Source of the DNA: Neoceratodus forsteri
Lineage: Eukaryota > Chordata > Ceratodontiformes > Ceratodontidae
Reading direction: 5' to 3'
NCBI GenBank assembly: GCA_016271365.2
Contig: CM028131.1
Coordinates: forward strand, 168,892,501 to 168,956,500
DNA: 64,000 bases
In this document: piece after piece, positions 1-9,764 of the stretch
Numbering within the stretch: the first letter of the stretch is position 1
Layout: every line of letters begins with the position of its first letter
Translations under genes and position numbers: made by a program
The notes under the pieces: model-generated
What the model saw: the letters and a program-made list of their open reading frames with translations, nothing else
What the model was told of the DNA's origin: nothing
The model's database searches: none

Positions 1-34
1 AATCAGTGATCAGTTTAGTTTCGGCATTTTCATG

Positions 35-502
35 TTAACCCATATGTCCATCAGTTATTTGTTGCCACAGTTTCTCTAGGCACTGTCTTTCTTTCCTGTA
101 TTTCCAGATCTTGGAGCTGTGCTCAAACAAGTCTGAATCAAAGTCATTGAAAGGAAAAGTGTCCCCACCATTTAAGATTTTCTTTGCCTGAACTCTTGTT
201 ACCACTGCCACTGAAACTGCGGGGTTCAGTTCCTTTGAGATTAACCCAGTAAATCCTAGACAGTCATTTCCAATAATCACAGGTACAGGTAACTTAGGTA
301 CTACCCACAGTTTCATTTGGTGTGACACACCTGTAATGGTCAGAGTCACTTGGGTGTGATACAGTATCAAGTATCCACTTGGATGCAGATGACACCAGTA
401 CCTGGTCCTTTCACAGTGTTTTCCCAGAACTTCAACATTCACTAGGGTCTGTCTTCTTCCCGAATCAATGATTCTCTTTGCAGTCTTATCTCCCATCTTC
501 AC
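35..502 (-). pseudogene. Retropepsin-like protease remnant of the Gypsy element
   Basis: This open stretch of 155 codons follows the Gag zinc knuckle on the minus strand. Near its start it has IIDSG (about 458-472), corresponding to the D-[ST]-G active site of aspartic retropepsins, but the usual following alanine is arginine. A later segment, VPKLPVPVIIGNDCLG, is the typical C-terminal PVILG(R)D motif of Gypsy proteases, with ILG changed to IIG. The product would have cut the Gag-Pol polyprotein. The reading frame differs from that of Gag, so either a frameshift or decay separates them. The remaining pol lies outside the window. Confidence 0.68.
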
Positions 503-530
503 ATCTGTAAAGTAAGTTGCCCCAATTTGC

Positions 531-1614
531 TAAGGACAAATCTGCCCCAGTGTCACCCTTCTTACAGCAATTCCTTGCAATATGACCTGGCTTATTACAG
601 TTATAGCAAATAATGTCTTTGGGCACAGATCTGTGACCCCCACCAGAGTTCTTATCAGACATGGAGTTTAAATGGGAAAAAGAGAGTCTTACCAGTGCTT
701 GGCTGTTACCTCACTGCTGTGGTGTCTGTCTGGCCATTTGGTAGTCCTCAGCCAAAGAAACTGCCTTTTCCCCACTTTCTGGCCGGTGTTCCTTTACCCA
801 AAGCTGCACATCTGTAGGCAGGATGTTGATGAATTGCTCCATTGCAAATGTATTGATGATCTGTGGGACTGTTTTACTCTCTGGTTGGAGCCATTTTATC
901 AGGAGTTCTCAGAACTGAGTGAAGGATTCTCGAGGATTATTGACTGAGTTGTACTTCAGAGATCGAAATCTCTGCCTGTAGGTCTCTTCTGAGATATCAT
1001 ACTTTTTTAGGATTTCACTTTTCATCAGATCATAGTTTTGTGACTGTGCAGTGTCCATATTGCTGTAGACAAGTTGGGCTTTCCCTGTCAGATAGGGCAC
1101 CAGTTTGATTGTCCATTGCTACTTTGGCCATTGGCAGGTTGCATCCACTCTTTCAGAAGTGGTCAGGTATGCCTCAATATCATCCGAGGGACACAACTTT
1201 GTAAGTTTAATGGTTTTTAAGTTGCTTGTGTTTTGTTGCTCATCTGGATCTGTTCCAGATCCTCTGCCTTTGATAGCATGCAAGGCATCCAGCCATCGCT
1301 GCTCCTGTTGCTGCATCTCTTCTATCATCTGCTGCTCCTGTCACTGCATCTCTTCACTCCTTCTTGCTTCAAAATGTTGAATATCTTTTTCTTTCTGCTT
1401 CTCAGTCTCTTTTTGTTGTATAGCCCACCATTTGAAAAAGTCCATTAGGCTTTCAGGTTCTGTCACTGCCTGTTCTTTTTCCATAACTTGTGCTGGCTGT
1501 ACAATCTCAGCTTGGACTGCTATCTCTGCTAGTTTGGCTGCCATTCTCCTGGCAGCCACTCCTGGACTTGGTGCTGCAGAATTGATACCTTTTTCTATAC
1601 TTTCCTGGTACTAG
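531..1614 (-). pseudogene. Gypsy/Gmr1-like gag remnant with SCAN-like domain and zinc knuckle
   Basis: Gag would form the retrotransposon particle and bind its RNA. The frame is open from about 1613, with the first clear ATG at 1542-1544. A charged, glutamine-rich coiled-coil-like N-terminal part comes first (about 1560-1250). A capsid-like stretch follows at about 1210-1000, with the motif LTGKAQLVYSNM. From about 992 to 731 there is a SCAN-like segment (EETYRQRFRSL, then FINILPTDVQLWVKEHRPES) that aligns well with the SCAN fold. A CX2CX4HX4C knuckle (CYNCNKPGHIARNC) lies at 567-608. In-frame stops near 1328-1341, 1116 and 906 break it, so it is a pseudogene. The order matches gag of Gmr1-like elements. 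It could instead be a relic of a SCAN host gene, but the following knuckle and protease argue against that. Confidence 0.78.
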
Positions 1615-1661
1615 GTCCAGTACACATGCACAAAACTCCTGGCTTAGAGTATGCACGGCAT

Positions 1662-1684
1662 AAGTCCCACTTAGGCTGACACCA
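1662..1684 (-). promoter_or_regulatory. Primer-binding site, tRNA-Leu-like
   Basis: Read on the minus strand this begins TGGTGTCAG and continues to AGTGGGA. Primer sites complementary to the 3' end of tRNA-Leu begin TGGTGTCAGGAGTGGGA. Only a few central bases differ. It sits two bases after a plausible LTR end (…AACA) and about 50 bases before the open gag frame, where a primer site should be. Confidence 0.55.
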
Positions 1685-1686
1685 TC

Positions 1687-2704
1687 TGTTATTGAGGCAC
1701 AGGTCAGGAAGCATATGAAAAACCAGGAGCAGTTGTAACATTTGCTAAAAGTGTTTATTAGTACTAGCAGTTACATAAAAAAATAAAATTGTTCAGAATA
1801 ACTATTTACAAAGGCAGAATGAACAGAGAAAATCCATCTGCGTTTTCCTTCAATCTCTGTGTGTCTATGTATTTTGCAAGCAATTGCAGCTTTGTTTTTT
1901 TTATAAGTCTTTGCAATCCCCCTCCTTAAAAAGCATCCTGTTTTTTTCTAAAATGTTCTTGTAAATTTCAAGCAGGTGCAGCAAAAACACAATGTCCCAG
2001 AACTGAGGCCCCTTCTCAACAGCTTCTGAAAAAGGAATTAAAAACTACTCTTAGGTTAACCCCTTGAGTTCCGAATAGCTTTTTGCAATAATCTCAAACT
2101 ATCAACCCCCATGATCCCTCACTCTGCCTACCTTCCATCTGCCTACTGTGTTTATACCAACTAACCTGTCTCTCTTTCTTTTCCTCCTCCTCCTAATATG
2201 AATGGATGCCTTTTTACGTCCCTACCCACCCCACTCCCTATTGCTCTGTCCAGTTTAAATGCCTTATCCTTCTTCTCTTAGGACGGCGGTGTTGCACCAC
2301 TAACTGTCTCATAAGAAATATTGTTTTTTCCTGCCTCATATCAATGTAAAAAATTGTATTTGCTTAAACTGTGCACTTACTATGTACTCACTAGGTTGCT
2401 CTAATTTGTTGCCTAGTTCTACCTACATGTTAGATAGCCAGTTTTATGTTTTGTATGCTTACTCTGCCCCACCTGTATTTTTGTCTTCACCATGTATACA
2501 TTCACAGCCCATTTCTAATTTGCTTTTCATGTATTTCTCCAATTATGTCTATACAGCACTTGCAATGTTGTTGTGTTTCTTTCTCATGTTGTAATCCTCC
2601 CAGGTCATGACTGAAAATAGTAATTCTATGGCTATCTCACCTACCCAGTAAACAAAAACCAAACAAATAAAAAAAAATAATTATATATGCATTTCAACAG
2701 TAAC
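1687..2704 (-). repeat. Possible 5' LTR of the Gypsy element
   Basis: The inner edge next to the primer site ends AACA on the minus strand. An AATAAA signal lies at 1754-1759 (minus) and an A/T-rich promoter-like stretch at about 1775-1790. The outer edge was placed at a GTAACA near 2704 only because it could pair with the inner edge. No second LTR is in the window to test it. No coding sequence is seen. Confidence 0.3.
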
Positions 2705-2999
2705 ACCATCTAATTTCTAAACAAAGGGATCCCAATATCAGTTACATTTCCACATAATGATTTGCATACATTTTTATACCAGCAATATGCAAGGGTGGAA
2801 AAGATAGAAATCACAAGGGAAGACTGAGACACAGTGAGAGACAAAGAATTGTGAGACTATCGGGGTGGTCAAGTCCTAGGCCTCACGAGAAAATGTGGTT
2901 CTGCAACCAGACAGACAAGCAACAAGAAAGGAAAGAGCAGAACAGATTCTTGCATTCAAACTCTCCATAACAACTGGGTCAGGGTCCTATTCAACCCTG
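2705..2999. other. No gene recognised
   Basis: Mixed sequence with a purine-rich stretch (about 2810-2960) just before CR1 homology begins. No terminal repeats, RNA gene or coding signal are seen. Confidence 0.5.
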
Positions 3000-3964
3000 T
3001 CACAGGGAAGGGCTGGTTGCCCTGAGAGTGGACAAATCCCCAGGGCTAGATGAAATACACCTCAGGGTGCTGAAAGAGATAGTGGAGAATCTGGCGTGGC
3101 CACTGATTGTTCTTTTCAATAGATCTCTGGAGTTAGGAGTGGTGCTGCTGGAGTGGAGAACAGCACATATGGTGCCACTCCACAAGAACAGACACAGGGA
3201 TGACCTGGGTAACTATAGGCTAGTCAGCTGGACTTGATAGTATGTAAACTCATGGAGACCAAACTAAAGGAAATGTTGGTGAGGCACATAGAGGAGAATG
3301 ATCTACAGAATGAAAGGTAGCATGGGTTTGTGGCAGGCAGGTTGTGTCAAACAAACCTGATTGAGTTCTGCAATTGAGTCATGAAGGCAGTGGACAAAGG
3401 CCAGGTGGTGGACATCATATACCTTGATATTAACAAGGCCTTCAATTCTGTACCTCACAAAAAGTTGCTAATGAAACTGAGAGATCTAGGGGTGGGGGAG
3501 AATATGGTAATTAATATGGGTTGAAAACTGTTTGAGTGGTAGAACCCAGTGAGTAGTGGCTGGGTGTAAGTTCTCCAGCACCAAGGAGGTCACCAGCAGG
3601 GTGCCGCAGGGATCGGAGCTGGGGACAGTGCTGTTCAATGACTTCATAAGTGACATCAGGGAAGGCATTAAAGGCAAAGTGTTCCTGTTTGTAGACAACA
3701 CTAAACTCTGTGGGAGAGTGGACACCAAGGAGGGGATACAGGACCGGAGGGAGGACCTCCCCAAACATGAGAGATGGTCAGGAGTCTGGCAACTTGGTTT
3801 CAATGCCAAAACATGCAAAGTGATGCACAAAAAAGCCAAGAACCCTAAGACAGGGTATTACATAGGAGGGGTTCAGATAATTGCTTCTGAAGAGGAAAAG
3901 GATCTTGGGGTAGTGATTAAGAGTGACCTAAAAACACCTCTCAGTGTAAAAAGGCAGCGGGAAA
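3000..3964 (+). pseudogene. CR1-type LINE ORF2 fragment (reverse transcriptase)
   Basis: This fragment encodes the middle of a CR1 reverse transcriptase. In order: SPGLDEIHLRVLKEI, a decayed form of the GPDGIHPRVLKEL motif (3028-); HGFVAGRLCQTNLIEF (about 3320-3370); and a block with VTSRVPQGSELGTVLFNDF (about 3590-3650). The catalytic loop FADDT reads FVDNT at about 3688-3702, so both its alanine and its second aspartate are lost. At least two frameshifts and several stops are present. It belongs to an older, more diverged CR1 subfamily than the copy just downstream, and it is cut off at about 3964 where that copy's 5' leader starts. Confidence 0.85.
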
Positions 3965-4352
3965 GGCTTGTCAGAAGATACCAGGAGGAAGGAGTACTGT
4001 GTGACTGAACTTCTCTACTGGGACTAAAGAAGTAGAACTCTTGTACTTGGACCTTTAATTTAGGGTAAAAAAAAACAAACTAACAAACAAAAAAAAAATA
4101 GTGTATTTGTTTGAGTTAACTGAACTGAATGGTTATCTGAGCAGTTAACTAGGTGTAAATCTCAGGTGACTGAAAGGGCTTGATAGCTGTGCAGTTTAAA
4201 TTGCTTGTCGAAAGATCTAGTAAGCAGGGGAGTAGCTTAGCTAGAAGGAAGCTACATTTAAAGACTGCTTTAGAAAGATTCTGCTAGAAGCTTGGTAGAA
4301 GACACCAGGAGGAAAGAGTGCTGTGTGACTGGACTTCTCTACTGGGACTATA
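3965..4352 (+). repeat. Duplicated leader segment of the CR1 element
   Basis: A block of about 60 bases beginning near 3978 (AGAAGATACCAGGAGGAA) recurs about 310 bases later near 4288 (AGAAGACACCAGGAGGAA). Both run on through a shared stretch ending CTCTACTGGGACTA. The spacing suggests that the 5' leader contains a full and a partial tandem unit, a layout like promoter monomers of some LINEs. An A-rich stretch lies between them at about 4068-4100. Confidence 0.6.
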
Positions 4353-4715
4353 TTGCTCTCCTTCTCTCCCCTTCCACCCACCCACCCAAAGCTTGTTCTA
4401 CTTTTATAGGCACAGGATTTGACTGACAACAGGAACTTCCTGTTTGGGAGCAGGAAGTGAGTGATCACAGAGCTACCAAAGACATACCATCCTAGAAGGG
4501 CAAGAGTAGCTCTCCATCCCCCTCTAGCTGCTGGAGGTCTGCCTCTGAGCAAGTAAGGAGTCTACTGAGAAAAATAGGATCTTCTTGTTTCAGAACAGGA
4601 CAATCAGGAGCTTTAAGGGCACAGAGGCAGAAAGCAAGTAGAGAGAGAATGGAAAAAAAACAGAGTAGAGAGTAAAGATTCCAAACAACAGTTAAGGGGA
4701 CAGAAATAAGACAAG

Positions 4716-5594
4716 ATGGGAGTGGTGCAGTGCAGTGGCTGTGGAGCAGCAGTCTTCTGGGAGACATTCTGGAGGATGCAGTGTTATCCCATCTCAGGCA
4801 CCTCTCTGGGCTGAGGGAGGAGGTTGCTCATCTCCAGGCTGAGTTGGCCAGGATTTGTGGGACCTCCTCTTCCATCCAGGGACAACCAGTGCCACTGCCG
4901 TTACCTCCGAGTTAGCCAAGAAAGAGGAGCGGTTGGACCACAGTGGGCTCAGGGAGGGTGAGGGTGGTGAAACAGAGGTGCATCCCTCCCATTGTACCTC
5001 TCTAAAATTCCTATGCCATTCTGGCAAAGTGTGGTTCCTCTATGGAGGCACCCTCAGTGGAGACCAAAGAGGATGCTGGGAACCTCCACAAAGGAGACCC
5101 ACAGGAGGATGGCATGGGACCCCATGGGGAAGGAAACACCTCCTGGTGGGGGACTCCATTGATAGGAAGGTAGAACTGGAGGAGGAAGGGAGAGGGAGGT
5201 AAGGTGCCTGCCTGGTGCCATGGCTTGCAGGGACAGGGAGAGAATCCTCAGGATTGCCAGAGCAGCTGCACAGGGGAAGGAGCAGGATGCCATTGTCCAC
5301 CTAGGGACAAATGACCTTGCTAAGAAAGGGATTAGAGCAGTGCAGGAAGAGTTTGTGGAATTGGGGAGGAGCCTTAGACAAGTAGCATGCATGGTAACCT
5401 TCTTGGAGGTGCTGCCCATCTATGGCATAGGAGAGGCTAGGGTGTTCTGCACCATGGGATTCAATCAGTGGTTTAAAAACTGGTGCAGAACTCAGGGATT
5501 TGACTTCATTGGGGACTGGGGTCCACCTGGAGTGATGCAAGCCTATACTGGCATGATGGGCTGCATCTGTACAGGAGGGGAACCAGGGTCCTAG
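4716..5594 (+). pseudogene. CR1 ORF1 remnant (zinc-finger-like start, esterase-like end)
   Basis: The start was placed at an ATG at 4716-4718 giving MGVVQCSGCGAAVFW, a Cys-pair opening expected of CR1 ORF1. The middle is broken by stops and frame changes. The C-terminal half (5220-5594) is open and resembles the SGNH-hydrolase or esterase domain of CR1 ORF1. It keeps IVHLGTNDLAKKG, the block III Gly-x-Asn-Asp motif, and ends with a tryptophan-rich segment like the family's WFKNWCRTQGF. The block I GDS motif survives only as a degenerate GDS at about 5151-5160 in another frame. ORF1 proteins are thought to bind element RNA or membranes; the exact role is unsettled. ORF2 follows after about 95 bases. 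Confidence 0.75.
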
Positions 5595-5689
5595 GTGAAA
5601 GGTTTAAATACTTCATTGGCAAGTATTTAAACTAGCCAAGGGTGAGGCACTGGAAAAGAGCAGGGAAATCCTAGCCCACCCAAAAAATC

Positions 5690-8572
5690 ATGTTAGTAGG
5701 TGCGGAAAACACCAACATAGAGGTGTCGATAGGGAGAAGGGCAGGGGTTAATGGGAAAAGTGACAAAGGCAAGAAGGACAGGGATGAGGCAAAAAGGAAT
5801 AAGGCCATCAGGAAATGGAGGATAATGAGTACCAATGCCCATAGTCTGGGCAACAAGCTCCCCGAACTGGTGGCCTTGATGGAAGAGGGATGCCTGGATA
5901 TTGTAGCAGTCACAGAAACATGGTACACAAAGAAACATGACTGGGATGTTAACATACCAGGGTACATAACCTACAGGAGAGACAGGCAGGGGAGAAGAGA
6001 GGGAGGAGTAGCTCTCTATGTAAAGGAAGAGATAAAAGCAACTGAACAAAAGAGTAAATAGGGAGGAGAGGAGGCACTGTGGTCACCTTGGAGACTGGAA
6101 TGGGCACCACAATCCACACAAGGGTTGTGTACAGACCCCCATGTCAGGGGTAGGGAATGGACAAGGATATGATAGAAGGCATTCTTAGGATGGCAGAGAA
6201 AGGGGAGATACTGTTGATGGGAGACCTGAATATGCCAGATATTAACTGGAGCACATTTGCTGCAGCCACATCCAAGAACAGGGCCATTTTCATTGCCCTA
6301 CAGGTGGCTTCAGACAGCTAGTTTTGGAACCCACTCATAAGGGAGCAATATTAGACCTCGTGCTCTCAAATGGGGGCAGTGAGAGGATCTCAGTTCTAGA
6401 AGTGGGTTGCCATCTGGGAACAAGTGACCTTCAAACAGTGTGGTTCACGTTAAACTCAGCTACAGAGTCAAGCCATGCAAAAGTGAGGGTACTGGACTTC
6501 AGGAGGGCTGACTTTGGCAAGATGGAAGAGTGCCTCAGAAAAGCACTAGCAAACAGGCTAGAAGGAGGGGTGAAGCAACAATGGGGGAATCATCAAAACT
6601 GCCATCACAGAGGCAATAAGCCTTTGTGTGAAAAAAATAAACAAATCAAAATGAAAGAAAAAGCCACTATGGTTCTCAAAAGAGGTGGCTGGGAAAGTCA
6701 GGGAGAAAAAGATTCAGGAAGTATAAGGAAACACAGAAGGAGCAGGACAGATACCTGTACCAGTTAAGGCAGAAGGAAGCAGGGAGGGAAGTCAGAATAG
6801 CAAAGGCCCAAACTGAGGAAAAAGATAGCCAACTCGGTTAAGAAGGGGGATAAAATCTTTTATAGGTAAATCAGAGATCGTAGAAAGACAAATGGAGGGA
6901 TAGTGAGGCTGAGTAGAATAGAATGAATGGTGGGTGGGCAGAGGGGGACAGTGAAAAAGCAGGGATACTGAACGAATATTTCTGCTCAGTATTCACAAAA
7001 GAGGAGGGGAAAGTGCCTAATCCAATTAACAGAAGCACTCTTGATAGGGGGTTGATCCCAGTCCTTTCACAGAAGAAAGGGTTCTGCAAGAACTCCTAAA
7101 ACTGAAGTTGGACAAAGCAATGGGGCATGATGGAATTCACCCCAAAATTATAAAAGAATTAAGGGGGAAACTAGTGAAACCACTGACTACTCTTTTTAAC
7201 AAATCATGGGAGGATGGTGTGGTACCCGAGGACTGGAGGAAGGCAGATGTGATTCCCCTTCACAAAAGTGGGACCAAGACAGAGGCAGGAAACTACAGAC
7301 CTGTCAGTTTGACCTCTGTGGTAGGGGAAGTGATGGAGCCACTTCTGAAGAAAAGAACTGTTGAGTACCTAGGGGCCAGTGTGGCACAGGACCCAAGACT
7401 GCATGGGTTCACAGTGGGAAGGTCATGTCAGATGAATCTAATAGATTTCTTTGACTAGGTGACCAAAGCAGTAGACCAGGGAGGGGCTGTGGACATGGCC
7501 TACCTAGACTTTAGCAAGGCATTTGACAGTCCCACACAAAACATTAATAGTCAAATTAACCAGCCTGGGAGTGGGTCCCAGGGTGGAAGCCTGGGTAAAA
7601 TATTGGGTGGAGAACAGGACACAGAAGGTAATTGTAAATGGAGTCCACTCTGAAAAAAGAAGGGTTACTAGTCAGGTACCGCAGGGTTCAGTACTGGGTC
7701 CAGCCCTTTTTAATGTCTTTATAAGTGACATTGCAGAGGGACTGGAAGGAAAAGTATGTCTCTTTGCAGATGACACAAAGCTCTGCAACAGGGTTAATAC
7801 ACAAGGAGGTGTGGAAAGGATGAAAAGGGACTTGGCAAGGTTGGAGGAATGATCAGAAGTATTGCAGCTAGGATTCAGTGCAAAGAAGTGCAAAATAATA
7901 CACCTGGGAAACAAGAACCCAGGGGAAGATTACACAATGGGGGGGGGTAGTAACAACAACAAAAAAGGAAAGGAACCTGGGGTAATCATAACAGATGACC
8001 TTAAGGTTAGCAAGCAATGCGAGAAGGCAGTAGGGAGGGCTGGGAGTATACTGGGATGCATAGGGAGAGACATCACCAGCAGAAAGCAGGAAGTTGTTAT
8101 CCCTCTGTACAGACAGTTGGTGAGACCCCATCTGGAGTACTGCATCCAGTTCTGGAGATCCCATCTCCACAAGGACATAGACAGGAGGCAGTCCAGAGGA
8201 AGGCAACTAAAATGGTGCAGGGTTTGCAAGAGAAGCCATATGAGGAGAGACTAAAGGAGCTTAATATATATACAATTGAGGAAAGGAGGAGAGGGGGACA
8301 TGATAGAAACTTTTAAGTACCTCAGTGGAATCAACAAAGTTCAAGAGGGTAGCATCTTTCAGAAAAAAAGATGTGCAAGATCAAAGGGACACAATTTAAA
8401 GATAGAGGGGGGGTGGTTCAGGGGCAATGAAAGGAAGTATTTTTTCACAGACAGGGTAGTGGATGCATGGAACAGCCTTCCTGAGGAAGTTGTGGGGTCT
8501 AAAACTGTGGAAGAATTCAAGCATGCATGGAACAGACATAAGGCAATTCTTGTGGGGGGTAGGAAGAAATAG
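5690..8572 (+). pseudogene. CR1 ORF2 remnant (AP endonuclease and reverse transcriptase)
   Basis: This encodes the enzyme that nicks target DNA and copies element RNA into it. An AP-endonuclease domain is visible at 5820-6460: MSTNAHSLGNKLPEL, VAVTETWY, LLMGDLNMPDINW, then LGTSDLQTVWF. A linker follows, then reverse transcriptase from about 7100: AMGHDGIHPKIIKEL, NYRPVSLTSVVGEVM, MAYLDFSKAFD and QVPQGSVLGPALFNVFISD. The catalytic loop FADDT is intact at 7763-7777. The C-terminal end (8430-8572) reads RVVDAWNSLPEEVV, typical of the clade. Stops at 6058 and 7456, a frameshift near 7530 and others in the linker break it. It differs from functional CR1 only by decay, not by missing domains. Confidence 0.88.
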
Positions 8573-8683
8573 GCTATTGGTTAACTAGGATCTGCGGCCT
8601 ATCCTGTAGGTAGGGAAATGGGCAGACTAGGTGGGCCAAGCGGTCCTTATCTGCTGTCAAAGTCTATGTTTCTATGTTTCTAA

Positions 8684-9310
8684 CAGAATGCTGGGGTGTA
8701 TTGCAAGGGGATTCAGTAGTAGGTGGAATGAGGTTATTTTACCATTGTACAGGTCATTGGTGAGACCACATTTAGAATAAGGATGAGGTACTGGCATCCT
8801 TACCTTAAGAAGTACATCAGCATGCTGGAGGGGTTTCTGGAAGAGAGCAACCAAGATGATCGAGGGGCTACATGATGGGTTCTATGAGGTGAGCCTGGGA
8901 GGCCTGGGGAATTACTCCCTGGAACTGAGACGGCGGAGGGGTGATATGATTGAGACCTTCAAGTACATGAAGGGAATTAACAGAGTAAAATGGAAGGGTC
9001 TCTTTAAAATGAGTGACAACAGCACCACTAGGAGGCACAGCCTAAAACTGACGTGATCCTGTCTTGCAAACCCTGCACCATTTTAGTTGCCCTTCTCTGG
9101 ACTGCCTCTGTCCTGTCTATGTCCTTGCGGAGATGGGATGTAAGAAAGCATTTCTATATGAAGAGGGTGGTGTCTGCCTGGAATGAGCAACCAGAGGAGG
9201 TGGTACCAACAAGGACAGTGGGAGCAATCAAGAGAGCCAGGGACAAGCACAAAGGGAAATCTTGGAAGCAAGGAAGGGGAAAAGGGGGAGAGGGAGGAGG
9301 AGGATGGTTG
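8684..9310 (+). mobile_element. CR1 3'-end fragment, older subfamily
   Basis: It starts directly after the tail of the preceding copy. It encodes the RT C-terminal region: [20 protein letters not shown] (about 8934-8993), and later MKRVVSAWNEQPEEVV (about 9158-9205). In its centre, between the segments that should be contiguous, sits an inverted CR1 piece described separately. A purine-rich tail runs to about 9310. No octamer tail is seen. Confidence 0.75.
9058..9138 (-). repeat. Inverted CR1 piece inside another CR1
   Basis: The reverse complement of this 80-base stretch matches the plus-strand CR1 at about 8157-8232, from the triplet before HLHKDID through KMVQGLQ. It is flanked on both sides by plus-strand CR1 C-terminal coding sequence, so it is an inversion or a tiny inverted insertion within the older fragment. 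Confidence 0.75.
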
Positions 9311-9646
9311 GGGAGAGGGTCATTGATGTAAATTGTAGGCGAAACCCTGCATCACTTATCGAGCAGAAATGATAGACTGGGTGGTTTTCTTCTTTTACTG
9401 GCTTCTTTCCTATGTTTGCATGTATGTTTATACAATAAGTGTGCCATGCTGCAACAAAGCCAGACCCAGCTGTGCATGGGACACAATTCACCAGCAGACA
9501 TGCAGACATGAAAACACAGCACATGCCATAGCAGCACCAAGGCCTAGCACAATAGGCAGTGTAACAGCCCAAGTGGCTATAAGCTACAGCAACACTCCAA
9601 GTGCCATGCATATCAGGCATCCAGCACACAGGTCCACACAGGTTGT
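9311..9646. other. No gene recognised
   Basis: Mixed sequence between two CR1 elements of opposite orientation. I see no coding homology, terminal repeats or RNA-gene promoter. Confidence 0.5.
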
Positions 9647-9764
9647 TGAAACATAGAAACATAGAAGTTGAAGGCAGATAAGGACCACAAGGCCCATCAA
9701 GTTTGCCCATTTATTTTTCTACCTCATGAATGTGCCATTGGCCTTTCCTCTGTCAATGGCCTAT

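Larger units (their letters stand above)
1..2704 (-). mobile_element. Gmr1-like Ty3/Gypsy LTR retrotransposon, 5' part
   Basis: On the minus strand the order is possible LTR, primer-binding site, Gag with a SCAN-like C-terminal segment and one CCHC knuckle, then a retropepsin-like domain running to the window edge. The order and the SCAN-like Gag fit the Gmr1-like branch of Ty3/Gypsy, the known source of vertebrate SCAN domains. Stops and frame changes show it is dead. RT, integrase and the second LTR would lie outside the window to the left. The outer LTR edge is a guess. Confidence 0.72.
3965..8683 (+). mobile_element. Nearly full-length CR1 LINE
   Basis: This non-LTR retrotransposon has a leader, ORF1 (esterase-like), ORF2 (AP endonuclease plus reverse transcriptase) and a short 3' untranslated region. 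It ends in copies of TATGTTTC at about 8665-8683, the octamer-type tail expected of CR1. The stretch before the tail (GGGCAGACTAGGTGGGCC) is the reverse complement of the 3' ends of the minus-strand CR1 copies elsewhere in the window. Many stops and frameshifts show it is inactive, although the RT loop FADDT is intact. It is one of two copies here with both ORFs. Confidence 0.88.
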
